From: Planktomarina sp.
Lineage (GTDB): Bacteria > Pseudomonadota > Alphaproteobacteria > Rhodobacterales > Rhodobacteraceae
Direction: 5' to 3'
Assembly (NCBI GenBank): GCA_020630015.1
Contig: JAHDCF010000036.1
Coordinates: 1-32,469, forward strand
Length of the DNA: 32,469 nucleotides
In this document: in pieces, positions 1 through 8,465 of the stretch
Layout: each line of letters starts with the position of its first letter
Position numbering within the stretch: position 1 is the first letter of the stretch
Made by a program: the position numbers and the translations under genes
The notes under the pieces: generated by a model
What the model was told of the DNA's origin: nothing
The model's input: only the letters and a program-made list of their open reading frames with translations
Databases searched by the model: none

Positions 1-47
1 CTACTCCCTTAGCAGGGGAGCGCCTTCGACCACTCGGCCACGTCTCC
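1..47 (-). tRNA. tRNA-Ser(GCU), partial
   Basis: Reading the minus strand from 47 down gives a 5' acceptor strand GGAGACG, then the D-arm TGGCCGAGTGGTCGAAGGC, then an anticodon stem CTCCC, loop CTGCTAA and stem GGGAG. The anticodon is GCT, so it reads AGC/AGU serine codons. The long variable arm, T-arm and 3' end lie beyond the left edge. Confidence 0.93.
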
Positions 48-54
48 GCTGACC

Positions 55-83
55 GATCTACGGCCTAACCCCCTGAATCACAA
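55..83 (-). promoter_or_regulatory. possible promoter of tRNA-Ser
   Basis: On the minus strand TTGTGA (83-78) and TAGATC (60-55) are separated by exactly 17 bases, and the tRNA 5' end begins about 8 bases further on. The spacing is ideal, but both hexamers match the sigma-70 consensus only partly (4/6 and 3/6). The call rests mainly on position. Confidence 0.35.
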
Positions 84-411
84 GCGCCTTTATGAAATTT
101 TCGGAATTTCTTCTAAATCTCTGTTTTTATTTGGTTTCCTCTGCCCCCAGACGTCTTTGCCCATTGCTTAAAGCCTGTCACACCTTGGGAATCTGTGTTG
201 AGATTATCGGGTGAAGTCAAAATTGAGGCGAAACACGCAGACGGGGATCGGTGGACCAGCACATTTTCGCGCAACGCCCCTGTAAACAGGCGGCCTTTTG
301 CCCAACTGCGCGCGGTGCGGCGCAAAGTCGTTGAACGACCCCATTGCTGCCCTAATCTGGTCGCAATGCTGTTGCACGGTAACCAGTGGGATGGTCAATG
401 AGGAAAGTCAG
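84..411. other. stretch without a convincing gene
   Basis: Short open frames on both strands cross this region and overlap one another. None has a good ribosome binding site, a recognisable family or plausible protein composition. The only local structure I see is the small inverted repeat GTCGTT-G-AACGAC near 327-339. An unrecognised small RNA is possible but I have no positive evidence for one. Confidence 0.4.
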
Positions 412-498
412 ATGGCTGAACAAAAGACACCGACCAAAAAGACGCAATCGCAACCAGTGCAAAAACCTGCACGGTTTTCCGATTGGGCATCAATCTGA
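412..498 (+). CDS. possible 28-residue microprotein
   Basis: The frame runs ATG at 412 to TGA at 496-498. An AGGAAAG ribosome binding site lies about 5-11 bases before the ATG. The product would be polar and lysine/glutamine-rich in its first two thirds (KTPTKKTQSQPVQK), then end in an aromatic segment, RFSDWASI. This resembles a disordered tail followed by a short binding motif. No family is recognised. A strong palindromic terminator begins 32 bases after the stop and has a T-rich run on this strand, which fits a transcript ending here. The frame stays open upstream to a TTG at 298, but that start has no clear ribosome binding site. It could still be chance. Confidence 0.4.
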   Translation: MAEQKTPTKKTQSQPVQKPARFSDWASI

Positions 499-529
499 CG
501 TTACGATTTGAGCGTCAGGCAAAGAAAAA

Positions 530-549
530 GCCACCCAAATTTGGGTGGC
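530..549. terminator. bidirectional intrinsic terminator between microprotein candidate and ndk
   Basis: A perfect 20-base palindrome (GCCACCCAAATTTGGGTGGC) lies between two convergent units. On the minus strand it is followed by TTTTTCTTT, a good U-tract for ndk, whose stop is at 579-581. On the plus strand it is followed by TTCTCTGTTTTT. A second smaller stem, CTGACG/CGTCAG, lies at 495-518. Confidence 0.85.
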
Positions 550-578
550 TTCTCTGTTTTTGAGGGTTGGTATGGGGC

Positions 579-1001
579 TTAGCCCACCAATTCCAAACCG
601 GAAAAGAAGAATGCGATTTCTTCTGCAGCTGTTTCTGGTGCGTCTGACCCGTGAACAGAGTTTTCACCAACGCTTTCGGCAAACTCTGCGCGGATGGTGC
701 CCGGTGCGGCGTCTGCGGGGTTGGTTGCACCCATGACTTCGCGGTTTTTCGCGATTGCGTTTTCGCCTTCCAAAACTTGGGCGACGATCGGCTCAGACGC
801 CATGAATTCACACAGTTCGTCGTAAAATGGGCGCTCTTTGTGCACGGCGTAAAACTGACCGGCTTGGGCTTTGCTCAGGTGGATGCGCTTGGATGCGACA
901 ACGCGCAGGCCGGCTTCTTCAAACTTGGCGACGATCTGACCTGTCAGATTACGTTTGGTTGCATCTGGCTTGATGATGGAAAAGGTGCGTTCAAGTGCCA
1001 T
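579..1001 (-). CDS. ndk: nucleoside diphosphate kinase
   Basis: Ndk moves the gamma phosphate from ATP to other (d)NDPs through a phospho-histidine and so balances nucleotide pools in the cytoplasm. The protein begins [18 protein letters not shown], and the catalytic histidine is H117 in [12 protein letters not shown]. The length is exactly the usual 140 residues when the ATG at 1001 is used. That start has GGAGG close upstream. An in-frame ATG at 1013 would add MEAT and overlaps the ribosome binding site, so I rejected it. The gene diverges from the ABC-F gene and ends at a strong bidirectional terminator. There are no unusual residues. Confidence 0.97.
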   Translation of the reverse strand: MALERTFSIIKPDATKRNLTGQIVAKFEEAGLRVVASKRIHLSKAQAGQFYAVHKERPFYDELCEFMASEPIVAQVLEGENAIAKNREVMGATNPADAAPGTIRAEFAESVGENSVHGSDAPETAAEEIAFFFSGLELVG

Positions 1002-1134
1002 GGTGGCCTCCATTATAAATCTGGCGGCGCGTTAGCATGGCCCGGCACGCTTGAAAAGCCTTGATGGCCGTTTCTGGGGTGAAGGTGGCTTCTTTCCTCT
1101 GGCCCCGGTCGGTGCCCCCTGTTAGGTGGCGATT

Positions 1135-2979
1135 ATGCTGAAGATCCAAGATATCACCTATGCCATCGAAGGGCGCCGATTGTTTGAAGGGGCCACCGCC
1201 ACGATCCCGGCGGGGCATAAGGTGGGTTTTGTGGGCCCCAACGGCACGGGCAAAACCACGCTGTTCCGCCTTATCCGGCAAGAAATCTTTTTGGAATCCG
1301 GTGCAATCTCTTTGCCGAAGTCGGCCCGGATTGGCGGTGTTGCGCAAGAGGCGCCAGCAACGGATCAAAGTTTGTTGGACACCGTGCTGGCCGCCGACAC
1401 CGAACGCGCGGCATTGATGGCAGACACGTCAACGGACCCCGACAAAATCGCAGAAAACCAAGCCCGCTTGGCTGATATTGGCGCATGGTCCGCAGAGGCG
1501 CGTGCGGCCAGCATTCTGAAAGGTTTGGGATTTGATCACGAAAGCCAGCTTCGCCCCTGTGCTGATTTTTCCGGTGGATGGCGCATGCGGGTGGCCTTGG
1601 CGGCCATTTTGTTTGCCCAACCCGATGTGTTGCTGTTGGACGAACCGACAAACTATCTTGATTTGGAAGGCGCGATTTGGCTTGAAAGCTATTTGGCGAA
1701 ATATCCCCATACGGTCATCATCATCAGCCACGATCGCGGGTTGTTGAACCGGGCAGTGACGTCCATTTTGCACCTCGAGAACAAACAATTGAAATTGTAC
1801 CAAGGCGGATTTGACCAATTTGCCAAAGCCCGCGCCGCCCATCGGGAGGGCCAAGCCGCAGCGGCCAAAAAGCAAGCCGCCCAGCGCGCGCATTTGCAAT
1901 CCTTTGTGGATCGCTTCAAAGCCAAGGCGACAAAAGCCAAGCAAGCGCAATCGCGGGTCAAAGCGCTTGAGAAAATGGAAATCATCACCCCGCCAGAAGA
2001 AACAGCGGCAAGACGGTTCGATTTTCCGAAACCCACAACCCTGTCCCCCCCCATCGTGGCCATGGAAAACGCGGCCGTGGGATATGGGGATGAGATCATT
2101 TTGAAAAATCTGGATCTGCGGATCGATCAAGATGATCGAATTGCGCTTTTAGGAAAGAACGGGGAAGGTAAATCAACCTTCACCAAACTGGTGTCCGGAC
2201 GATTGCCGGCCGTGCAGGGGCGGATGATCACGGCATCCAAGTTGAAGATCGGTTATTTTGCTCAGCATCAATTGGATGATCTGAATGCAGATCAAACCCC
2301 GCTGGAACATTTGCAAGCCTTGCGGCCCAGCAAAGCCCCCAAAGATCTGCGGGCCAATTTGGCCGGGTTTGGATTGGGTGCGGATCAAGCGGATACCAAA
2401 GTTGGGAAATTGTCTGGTGGGCAGAAGGCCCGACTATCCCTTTTGATTGCCACCCTTGATGCGCCGCACCTGCTGATTTTGGACGAACCGACCAACCACC
2501 TTGATATGGAAAGCCGCGAGGCATTGGTGCAGGCGTTAAACGTTTATTCGGGTGCCGTTTTATTGGTAAGCCACGACGAACATTTGCTGTCGCTGGTGGC
2601 CGATCGGTTATGGCTGGTGTCGGCGGGAAAGATCGAACCGTTTGTGGGGGATTTGAAATCCTATCGCGATTTTGTGCTGGCAACGCCGGAAACCAAGAAA
2701 AAACCAGCTGCACCAAAGCCAGCCAAGCCTTCGCGCGATCAGATGTTGGCGGCCCGAAGCGAAGTGCGCAAATGCGAAACGCGTCTGGAAAAGCTGATGG
2801 AAATGCACGGCAAGCTGCAAACCAAATTGGCTGACCCTGAAATGTATACCCCCAAGATGGCGGCCGACCGGGTTGCATGGCAAAAGAAATTTGCCGAAGT
2901 GGAAGAGGCAATCACCAAAGCAGAAGATTTATGGGTAAAGGCCTCTGACAGGTTGGATAAGCTGGAGAAGAAGCAATGA
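1135..2979 (+). CDS. ABC-F family ATPase (YheS/Uup-like)
   Basis: This soluble protein of 614 residues has two ABC ATPase domains and no membrane segment, the ABC-F layout. ABC-F proteins act on the ribosome, for example by relieving stalls or gating elongation; the exact role here is inferred. Domain 1 has Walker A GPNGTGKTT (34-42), signature FSGGWRMR and Walker B LLLDEPTNYLD (D169). Domain 2 has GKNGEGKST (from 340), LSGGQKAR (426-433) and ILDEPTNHLD (D450). A lysine-rich linker joins the domains, and a charged coiled coil runs from about 535 to the end, as in YheS/Uup. I chose the ATG at 1135, which follows TAGGTGG; a GTG at 1126 is the alternative. The stop overlaps the next gene by ATGA, so the two are probably cotranslated. 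Confidence 0.93.
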   Translation: MLKIQDITYAIEGRRLFEGATATIPAGHKVGFVGPNGTGKTTLFRLIRQEIFLESGAISLPKSARIGGVAQEAPATDQSLLDTVLAADTERAALMADTSTDPDKIAENQARLADIGAWSAEARAASILKGLGFDHESQLRPCADFSGGWRMRVALAAILFAQPDVLLLDEPTNYLDLEGAIWLESYLAKYPHTVIIISHDRGLLNRAVTSILHLENKQLKLYQGGFDQFAKARAAHREGQAAAAKKQAAQRAHLQSFVDRFKAKATKAKQAQSRVKALEKMEIITPPEETAARRFDFPKPTTLSPPIVAMENAAVGYGDEIILKNLDLRIDQDDRIALLGKNGEGKSTFTKLVSGRLPAVQGRMITASKLKIGYFAQHQLDDLNADQTPLEHLQALRPSKAPKDLRANLAGFGLGADQADTKVGKLSGGQKARLSLLIATLDAPHLLILDEPTNHLDMESREALVQALNVYSGAVLLVSHDEHLLSLVADRLWLVSAGKIEPFVGDLKSYRDFVLATPETKKKPAAPKPAKPSRDQMLAARSEVRKCETRLEKLMEMHGKLQTKLADPEMYTPKMAADRVAWQKKFAEVEEAITKAEDLWVKASDRLDKLEKKQ

Positions 2980-3599
2980 TCGAAACGTCCTTTTTGATTT
3001 CCGCATTTGCGACTTTGTTTGTCATTATTGATCCCATCGGAATGACACCGATTTTTGTGGCCCTGACCCAAGGGATGACCCCCGAAAAACGCCGCGGCAT
3101 CGCCATCAGATCCTGCGTTTTGGCCATTGGTATTTTGTTTTTGTTTGGGTTGGCGGGCGAAGCTTTGCTGTCTTTCTTAGGGATTTCAATGCCGGCGTTT
3201 CAGATCGCGGGTGGATTGCTTTTGTTTTTGACCGCCCTTGAAATGTTGTTTGAATTTCGCACCAAACGCCGCAAAGACCATGGGGAAGATCACACAGATG
3301 ATCCATCGGTTTTCCCTTTGGCCATTCCTTTGATCGCGGGACCCGGTGCCATCACGGCAATGATCTTGCTTGTGGGGTCTTCGGATGGTGTTGTTTTGGT
3401 AAGTGCTGCGGTTTTTGGTGTTCTTTTGCTGGTGGTTGGCATGGTGTTCCTCTTGTTTTTGACCGCGGGAATATTCGAACGCGTGTTGGGGCAAACGGGG
3501 ATTGTTGTCATTACCCGTCTGTTGGGGATGCTTCTGGCCGCGTTGTCCGTGCAATTTGTGGTGGATGGTTTGCGTGGGCTTGGACTTGCCAGTGCATAA
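2976..3599 (+). CDS. MarC family integral membrane protein
   Basis: The product has 207 residues and about six hydrophobic helices in the MarC/YhgN/YchE pattern. It starts FLISAFATLFVIIDPIGMTP, and the IDP-G-P motif is typical of the family. A charged loop (RTKRRKDHGEDHTDDPS) splits the molecule into two halves, and the second half starts FPLAIPLIAGPGAITAMILL, the repeated family motif. The biochemical function of MarC proteins is not established, and the old multiple-antibiotic-resistance label is not supported. The start overlaps the ABC-F stop in ATGA, which implies one operon and translational coupling. Confidence 0.92.
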   Translation: MIETSFLISAFATLFVIIDPIGMTPIFVALTQGMTPEKRRGIAIRSCVLAIGILFLFGLAGEALLSFLGISMPAFQIAGGLLLFLTALEMLFEFRTKRRKDHGEDHTDDPSVFPLAIPLIAGPGAITAMILLVGSSDGVVLVSAAVFGVLLLVVGMVFLLFLTAGIFERVLGQTGIVVITRLLGMLLAALSVQFVVDGLRGLGLASA

Positions 3600-3611
3600 T
3601 ATCCACCCCAT

Positions 3612-4211
3612 ATGTTCGCCATGGACAGATTTGGAAATGCCGGTGCCCCGGAAGATTTAATTTACGCTGCTGTGTTGCTGATCGCGATTGCGGGCTCTTA
3701 TTTTTGGTATAATCGGCTGAGCTTTAACCAAACGCTGCAATCGGCTTTGGTGTGGGCGATGATCTTTTTGGGGGCCGTGGGTATTTATGGAATGTGGGAT
3801 ACCATATCCAAAAATTTAAGCCCAAACCAAACCCTTGTGTCAGAGGCAGAGATCAGCGTGCCCCGTGACACTGATGGGCATTTTTATCTGACACTGAAGA
3901 TCAATGATGTGCCTGTTGAATTTTTGGTTGATACCGGTGCCAGCGATTTGGTTTTGACCAAGCAAGATGCCCAAAGGGTGGGCATAAGTGTGGATGACTT
4001 GGCCTTTTTGGGCACTGCGCAGACCGCAAATGGCGAAGTTCGCATTGCGCGCACCCAATTGGATAAGGTTGAGTTGGGCCAATTTTTGGATCATCGCGTT
4101 TTCGCCAGTGTGAACGGTGGCGCCATGCGGGGGTCTCTTTTGGGGATGAGTTACCTTAGCCGGTTTGATGCATTGGAAATTGGACAAAACCGCCTGACCC
4201 TGCGGCGTTAA
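3612..4211 (+). CDS. membrane-anchored retropepsin-like aspartic protease (TIGR02281-type)
   Basis: The product has 199 residues. Two N-terminal membrane segments (about 17-33 and 43-62) are followed by a soluble domain that would face the periplasm. That domain carries the aspartic protease motif FLVDTGASDLVL (D107-T-G-A-S111) and the downstream LLGMSYLSRFD typical of single-domain clan AA proteases. Such proteins are expected to dimerise, since each gives one catalytic Asp. The substrate is unknown. It follows marC by 12 bases and probably belongs to the same operon. The ATG at 3612 and the one at 3621 are both possible; neither has a strong ribosome binding site. Its TAA overlaps the stop of convergent holC in a shared TTAA. 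Confidence 0.87.
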   Translation: MFAMDRFGNAGAPEDLIYAAVLLIAIAGSYFWYNRLSFNQTLQSALVWAMIFLGAVGIYGMWDTISKNLSPNQTLVSEAEISVPRDTDGHFYLTLKINDVPVEFLVDTGASDLVLTKQDAQRVGISVDDLAFLGTAQTANGEVRIARTQLDKVELGQFLDHRVFASVNGGAMRGSLLGMSYLSRFDALEIGQNRLTLRR

Positions 4212-4678
4212 TCCACCGCAATATTCTTTTGCGCCTTTAGGTCCCAGCTTCCGCTTTCTTCTGACCAGTATTTGGCCCCAACACCAGCTTGCACCAATTC
4301 CGACCATTGTTGCCGGGCCAATGCCAATTCGTCAGGATCATTTCCGTTAAACAAAATGCACACACGTTTCAGATCCGCCATCTGTTCTTGAACTGGCCCT
4401 GCCCCGTTCAAACAAATTTGACAATCAAATCCGGTGGTATCTGGTTTGATGGTCAACAAGATCGGCTGCAAATCGGCGTGTTCGGCGGTATCAAGACCAT
4501 GGGGCAAGAACCCATCATCCGCACCCAACCACAATTTTTCATCCAGCCAATCCAAATAGGATTGATCCGTCGCCTGTACCTGCACCCGCCACTTTTGCGA
4601 CAAGCACTTTCCCAATAATGGGACAAGTGCTTGATCCGCTGTTTGACGGGTCAGGTGGTAAAAATAGACTTCGTTCAA
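4208..4678 (-). CDS. holC: DNA polymerase III chi subunit
   Basis: HolC (chi) links the clamp loader to single-strand binding protein during replication. The product has 156 residues and starts NEVYFYHLTRQTADQALVPLL, the diagnostic chi N-terminus. It continues through WRVQVQATDQ, a HGLDTAEHADLQPILLT segment and CILFNGND. No ATG fits this start. A TTG at 4678-4676 places Met directly before NEVYFYHL, follows an AAGG sequence, and overlaps the pepA stop as TTGA. The gene is therefore translationally coupled to pepA, the usual alphaproteobacterial pair. Its stop shares TTAA with the convergent protease gene. Confidence 0.92.
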   Translation of the reverse strand: MNEVYFYHLTRQTADQALVPLLGKCLSQKWRVQVQATDQSYLDWLDEKLWLGADDGFLPHGLDTAEHADLQPILLTIKPDTTGFDCQICLNGAGPVQEQMADLKRVCILFNGNDPDELALARQQWSELVQAGVGAKYWSEESGSWDLKAQKNIAVD

Positions 4679-6147
4679 GATGTGCCTTCGTAATGATCCG
4701 CAATAAACCGGTTCAACGCGCGCACGCCCCATCCGGTTGCCCCTTTGGGTGCAAAAGACGATTCAGATTTGATCGAGGCCACCCCAGCAATATCCAGATG
4801 CGCCCAAGGCACATCATCTTTCACAAACCGCTGCAAAAATTGGGCCGCAGTGATGGATCCTGCCGCACGTCCGCCTACGTTTTTCATATCAGCGATGTTG
4901 GATTTCAAAAGTTTGTCATAACAGGGTGCCAAAGGCATGTGCCACGCCCCCTCGCCCTCGCGTTCGGCACTATCGACAATGCGTTTTGCAAACCCGTCAT
5001 CATTTGCGAAAACACCCGCCTTATCGTGCCCCAACCCGATGATGATCGCCCCTGTCAACGTGGCCAGATCGATCATGCCGCTGGGTTTGAACTTATCTTG
5101 TGCGTACCAAAGGACATCCGCCAAAACCAAGCGACCTTCGGCATCCGTGTTGATGATTTCAACGGTGTCACCCTTCATGGATTTCACAACATCCCCGGGA
5201 CGTGTTGCATTGCCAGATGGCATGTTTTCAACCAAGCCGACCAGACCAACAACATTTGCCTTCGCATTGCGCAGGGCCAAGGCCTTCATCAATCCGGCAA
5301 CGACCCCAGCGCCGCCCATGTCCATTGTCATATCTTCCATACCGCCGGCGGGTTTAAGGGAAATACCGCCCGTGTCGAACACAACGCCTTTGCCAACCAC
5401 GGCAAAGGGTGCCTCATCGCCGCCACCCTTCCATTCCATGGTGACAACCTTTGATGGGCTGTCAGATCCCTGTCCGACAGACAACAAAGTGCGCATGCCC
5501 AGCTTTTCAAGCTCTTTTTCCTCCAAAACCGTGACGATCAAGCCCAATTCACGCAAGGATTCCAATTGGTTACCAAATTCTGTGGTGGTCAAAACATTCG
5601 CAGGTGCGCTGACCAGATCGCGCGTGAAAAACACGCCTTCGGCAATGGCCAAGGCCGTGTCCAGTTCGACTTTCACCTCTTCTGCTTTTGAAATCATCAG
5701 GGTGACAGTCAAATCAGTTTCGGTCGGGTCTGATTTTTGATCTTGGTAGCTGTAATGCCGCAGGGCCACACCTTCGCAGATCAACGGACTTTTGGGGTGG
5801 TTGCCCGTGGCCAACAGCAGATGCCCGGGTTCACACAACTTCGCAACATTCACGCCCAATGAACGCGCAGCGTCTGGGGTGCACCGTTTTTCCAACTTTC
5901 CAATGATCACAGCTGAACATTCCATCCCGGTTGGAAACTTCAATTCCGCCACCGCACCTTCGGACATCTTTTCGAACGCATCGCCTTGAACGAAGCGTTC
6001 AATCGCCCCTTTGGTCAGCTTGTTGGCGCGTTTTGCGGCTTGGTCCAGTTTTCCTTCTGCACCCACCAATATCACCACTTTACCTGTGGCTTGGTTGATC
6101 AGATCAAGGTTTGTTTCTTCGACAGAAAAACTTGCAACATTCGTCAT
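4675..6147 (-). CDS. pepA: leucyl aminopeptidase, M17 family
   Basis: PepA removes N-terminal residues from peptides in the cytoplasm using two divalent metals. The product is 490 residues long, typical for the family. The N-terminal third (about 1-160) is the variable macro-like domain. The catalytic part has VGKGVVFDTGGISLKP (K253, D258, K265) and the family signature NTDAEGRL (333-340). In Escherichia coli PepA also acts as a DNA-binding architectural and regulatory protein; nothing here shows whether that holds in this organism. holC is coupled to its 3' end. lptF diverges 120 bases upstream, an arrangement common in Rhodobacterales. Confidence 0.97.
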   Translation of the reverse strand: MTNVASFSVEETNLDLINQATGKVVILVGAEGKLDQAAKRANKLTKGAIERFVQGDAFEKMSEGAVAELKFPTGMECSAVIIGKLEKRCTPDAARSLGVNVAKLCEPGHLLLATGNHPKSPLICEGVALRHYSYQDQKSDPTETDLTVTLMISKAEEVKVELDTALAIAEGVFFTRDLVSAPANVLTTTEFGNQLESLRELGLIVTVLEEKELEKLGMRTLLSVGQGSDSPSKVVTMEWKGGGDEAPFAVVGKGVVFDTGGISLKPAGGMEDMTMDMGGAGVVAGLMKALALRNAKANVVGLVGLVENMPSGNATRPGDVVKSMKGDTVEIINTDAEGRLVLADVLWYAQDKFKPSGMIDLATLTGAIIIGLGHDKAGVFANDDGFAKRIVDSAEREGEGAWHMPLAPCYDKLLKSNIADMKNVGGRAAGSITAAQFLQRFVKDDVPWAHLDIAGVASIKSESSFAPKGATGWGVRALNRFIADHYEGTS

Positions 6148-6267
6148 GGGGGCACCTGTAATGAATTATCTCACGAAGACGCTACTGCCTTCCGTGGGAA
6201 ATGGCCAGATTACAGTTTCGGACCGTTCAGGAATCAGATATTCAATCCCTATTCGCTGGGGGGCGCA

Positions 6268-7371
6268 ATGGGACGGCTGGACTGGTACATATTGCGACAG
6301 TTGCTTGCGACCTTCGGGTTTTTTGCGCTTATTCTTGTGCTGATCTATTGGATTAATCGGGCCGTCAGACTGTTTGACCAGCTGATTTCGGATGGCCAGT
6401 CGGCGCTGGTTTTTCTGGAATTCACTCTGATGATTTTGCCGGCGATCATAAGCTCTGTCACGCCAATTGCCGCGTTTGCGGCCGCCGTTTACACCACAAA
6501 CCGCCTTGCCACGGACAGCGAATTGGTTGTCGTGCACGCAACAGGCTTTAGCGCCCGCCGATTGGCGCGCCCATTTGTGGCTTTTGGACTGATCATATCC
6601 ATTTTGATGATGGTTCTGACCCATATTATTGTTCCCATCAGCCAAGATAACCTGAACCAACGGCAAACAGAGGTTGCCGAAAACCTGTCCGCACGGTTGT
6701 TGACGGAGGGGCAATTTTTGTCCCCCACCGATGGGATTACGTTTTATCTGCGCCGGATTTCTGCGGAAGGTGAATTGATAAATGTGTTTTTGGATGATGG
6801 CCGCGATCCAGAAGCGCACGTGACGTATTCAGCGGGTCGCGCGTTTTTGATCAAGACAGAAACCGGCCCAAAACTGGTAATGATAGACGGCTTAATCCAA
6901 GTGGCAAACGACACCACCGGTCAATTGACCGTGACCCGTTTCAACGATTTTGTCTTTGATATCGGCGGAATGGTGTCCCCCCCTGTCAAAGACGCTCAAA
7001 CACTGGAATTCCAGACCAGCCAAACATTGCTTTTTGGGGTAACTTCGTTTGATCCATCTGAAATCTCTGTCGCGATACATGAACGCACCATGACGGCACT
7101 CTTATCTTTGGTTGGGGCCTTTATCGGCTTTGCCGCTTTGGTGGTTGCGAATTTCAACCGATTTGGCATTTGGCCACAGGTCTTCTTGGCATGCCTTATT
7201 CTGATTTTTGTTAAACTGGTGGAAAGTGCCACAACAGATTTTGTCCTTTCTGAACGTCGAATGATCTGGACATTATATGTGCCAATTGTTGTGGGGATTA
7301 TTCTGGGCTTTGCGTTCCTTTTGCGCAAAGATCGCGTGATGCAAAGCCTGCGATCGGGGGCTTTGACATGA
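6268..7371 (+). CDS. lptF: LPS export ABC transporter permease LptF
   Basis: LptF is one of the two inner-membrane permeases of the LptB2FGC machine that extracts lipopolysaccharide and drives it to the outer membrane. The product has 367 residues and starts MGRLDWYILRQLLATFGFF. Several membrane helices come first, with the YjgP/YjgQ motif TPIAAFAAAVYTTNRLATDSEL. A periplasmic beta-rich domain follows (about 125-265), then three C-terminal helices. The ATG at 6268 follows a GGGGGGC ribosome binding site. The frame is open further left into the pepA promoter region, but that extension lacks family similarity. The stop overlaps lptG in ATGA. Confidence 0.95.
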   Translation: MGRLDWYILRQLLATFGFFALILVLIYWINRAVRLFDQLISDGQSALVFLEFTLMILPAIISSVTPIAAFAAAVYTTNRLATDSELVVVHATGFSARRLARPFVAFGLIISILMMVLTHIIVPISQDNLNQRQTEVAENLSARLLTEGQFLSPTDGITFYLRRISAEGELINVFLDDGRDPEAHVTYSAGRAFLIKTETGPKLVMIDGLIQVANDTTGQLTVTRFNDFVFDIGGMVSPPVKDAQTLEFQTSQTLLFGVTSFDPSEISVAIHERTMTALLSLVGAFIGFAALVVANFNRFGIWPQVFLACLILIFVKLVESATTDFVLSERRMIWTLYVPIVVGIILGFAFLLRKDRVMQSLRSGALT

Positions 7372-8465
7372 CCCTGCATCTTTATTTCGCACGTAAGTTT
7401 TTGATGACTTTTTTGATGATCAGTTTGGCATTTCTGTCATTGATCATTTTGATCGATTTTCTGGAACAGATCCGCCGGTTCAGCGACATGGATCTTTCGA
7501 TGGGGGCAATATTGGGATTGGTCGGGCTATCTGCCCCATCGCGGTATTATCAAATCTTACCTCTTATTATGGTGTTAAGCAGCATCACACTGTTCTTAGG
7601 ATTGGCCCGGTCCAGCGAATTGGTTGTCGCGCGCGCGGCAGGGCGATCGGCCTTCCGCAGCACCCTGCCCCCCTTGGTGGTCAGCTTTGTGATTGGTGTG
7701 TTGGCCGTCGCCATCTTGAATCCAGTGGTTGCAGTGACGGAAAAGCAATACGAGAACCGGATCGCATCCATGAATGGGCGCGAGGTAAGCGCCTTGTCAG
7801 TCTCTTCCACCGGGTTTTGGTTGAGGCAAGGAAACGAAACATCACAAACTGTGATCCATGCGGAACGGGCGAACCTGGATGGAAGTCAATTGTTTGACGT
7901 TACTTTTCATCGGTTTGATCTTGAAGGGCGGGCAATCGAACGGACATTTGCGGAATCTGCAAACCTTAGTGATGGGCATTGGGCGCTTACATCCGCGAAA
8001 ACATGGCCCTTGGATCGCGTCACCAATCCTGAACGGAACGCGGTGTCGCAAGACAATCTGCAGATACCAACAGATCTGACCCGCGATCACATCAGCGACA
8101 GTTTCGGCACACCCGCATCCATCCCGATTTGGCAGCTGCCTCAATTCATCGACAGGTTAGAAGCAGCGGGATTTTCTGCCAAACGTCATATTGTTTGGAT
8201 GCACATGGAAATCGCGCTGCCGCTTTTTTTGGCTGGGATCGTTCTGATCGGTGCTGCATTCACGGTTCACCATACACGCGTGCAGCAAACCTCTGTCATG
8301 GTTCTGTTTGCAATTTTGACGGGGTTTGCGCTCTACTTTATTCGTAACTTTGGGCAAATCCTTGGGGAAAATGGGCAGATTAACCCGATGTTGGCGGCAT
8401 GGGCCCCATCCCTTGCGGCCTTTGGTTTGGCCTTAAGCCTTCTTTTACATACCGAGGACGGGTAA
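7368..8465 (+). CDS. lptG: LPS export ABC transporter permease LptG
   Basis: LptG pairs with LptF in the LPS extraction complex. The product has 365 residues with the same plan: N-terminal helices (LYFARKFLMTFLMISLAFLS), the motif LPLIMVLSSITLFLGLARSSEL, a periplasmic jelly-roll region, then C-terminal helices ending at LALSLLLHTEDG. Its start overlaps lptF by four bases, and its TAA overlaps the lptD start as TAATG, so all three are coupled. lptB, lptA and lptC are not in this window. Confidence 0.95.
   Translation: MTLHLYFARKFLMTFLMISLAFLSLIILIDFLEQIRRFSDMDLSMGAILGLVGLSAPSRYYQILPLIMVLSSITLFLGLARSSELVVARAAGRSAFRSTLPPLVVSFVIGVLAVAILNPVVAVTEKQYENRIASMNGREVSALSVSSTGFWLRQGNETSQTVIHAERANLDGSQLFDVTFHRFDLEGRAIERTFAESANLSDGHWALTSAKTWPLDRVTNPERNAVSQDNLQIPTDLTRDHISDSFGTPASIPIWQLPQFIDRLEAAGFSAKRHIVWMHMEIALPLFLAGIVLIGAAFTVHHTRVQQTSVMVLFAILTGFALYFIRNFGQILGENGQINPMLAAWAPSLAAFGLALSLLLHTEDG

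Noticed and set aside
204-398. Minus-strand frame of 64 codons in the tRNA-ndk gap
   Set aside because: It has no ribosome binding site and no recognisable family, and it overlaps equally long frames on the other strand.
1012-1017. Perfect TATAAT on the minus strand before ndk
   Set aside because: The start site it implies would fall after the GGAGG ribosome binding site and almost on the ATG at 1001, and no -35 is found at 16-18 bases.
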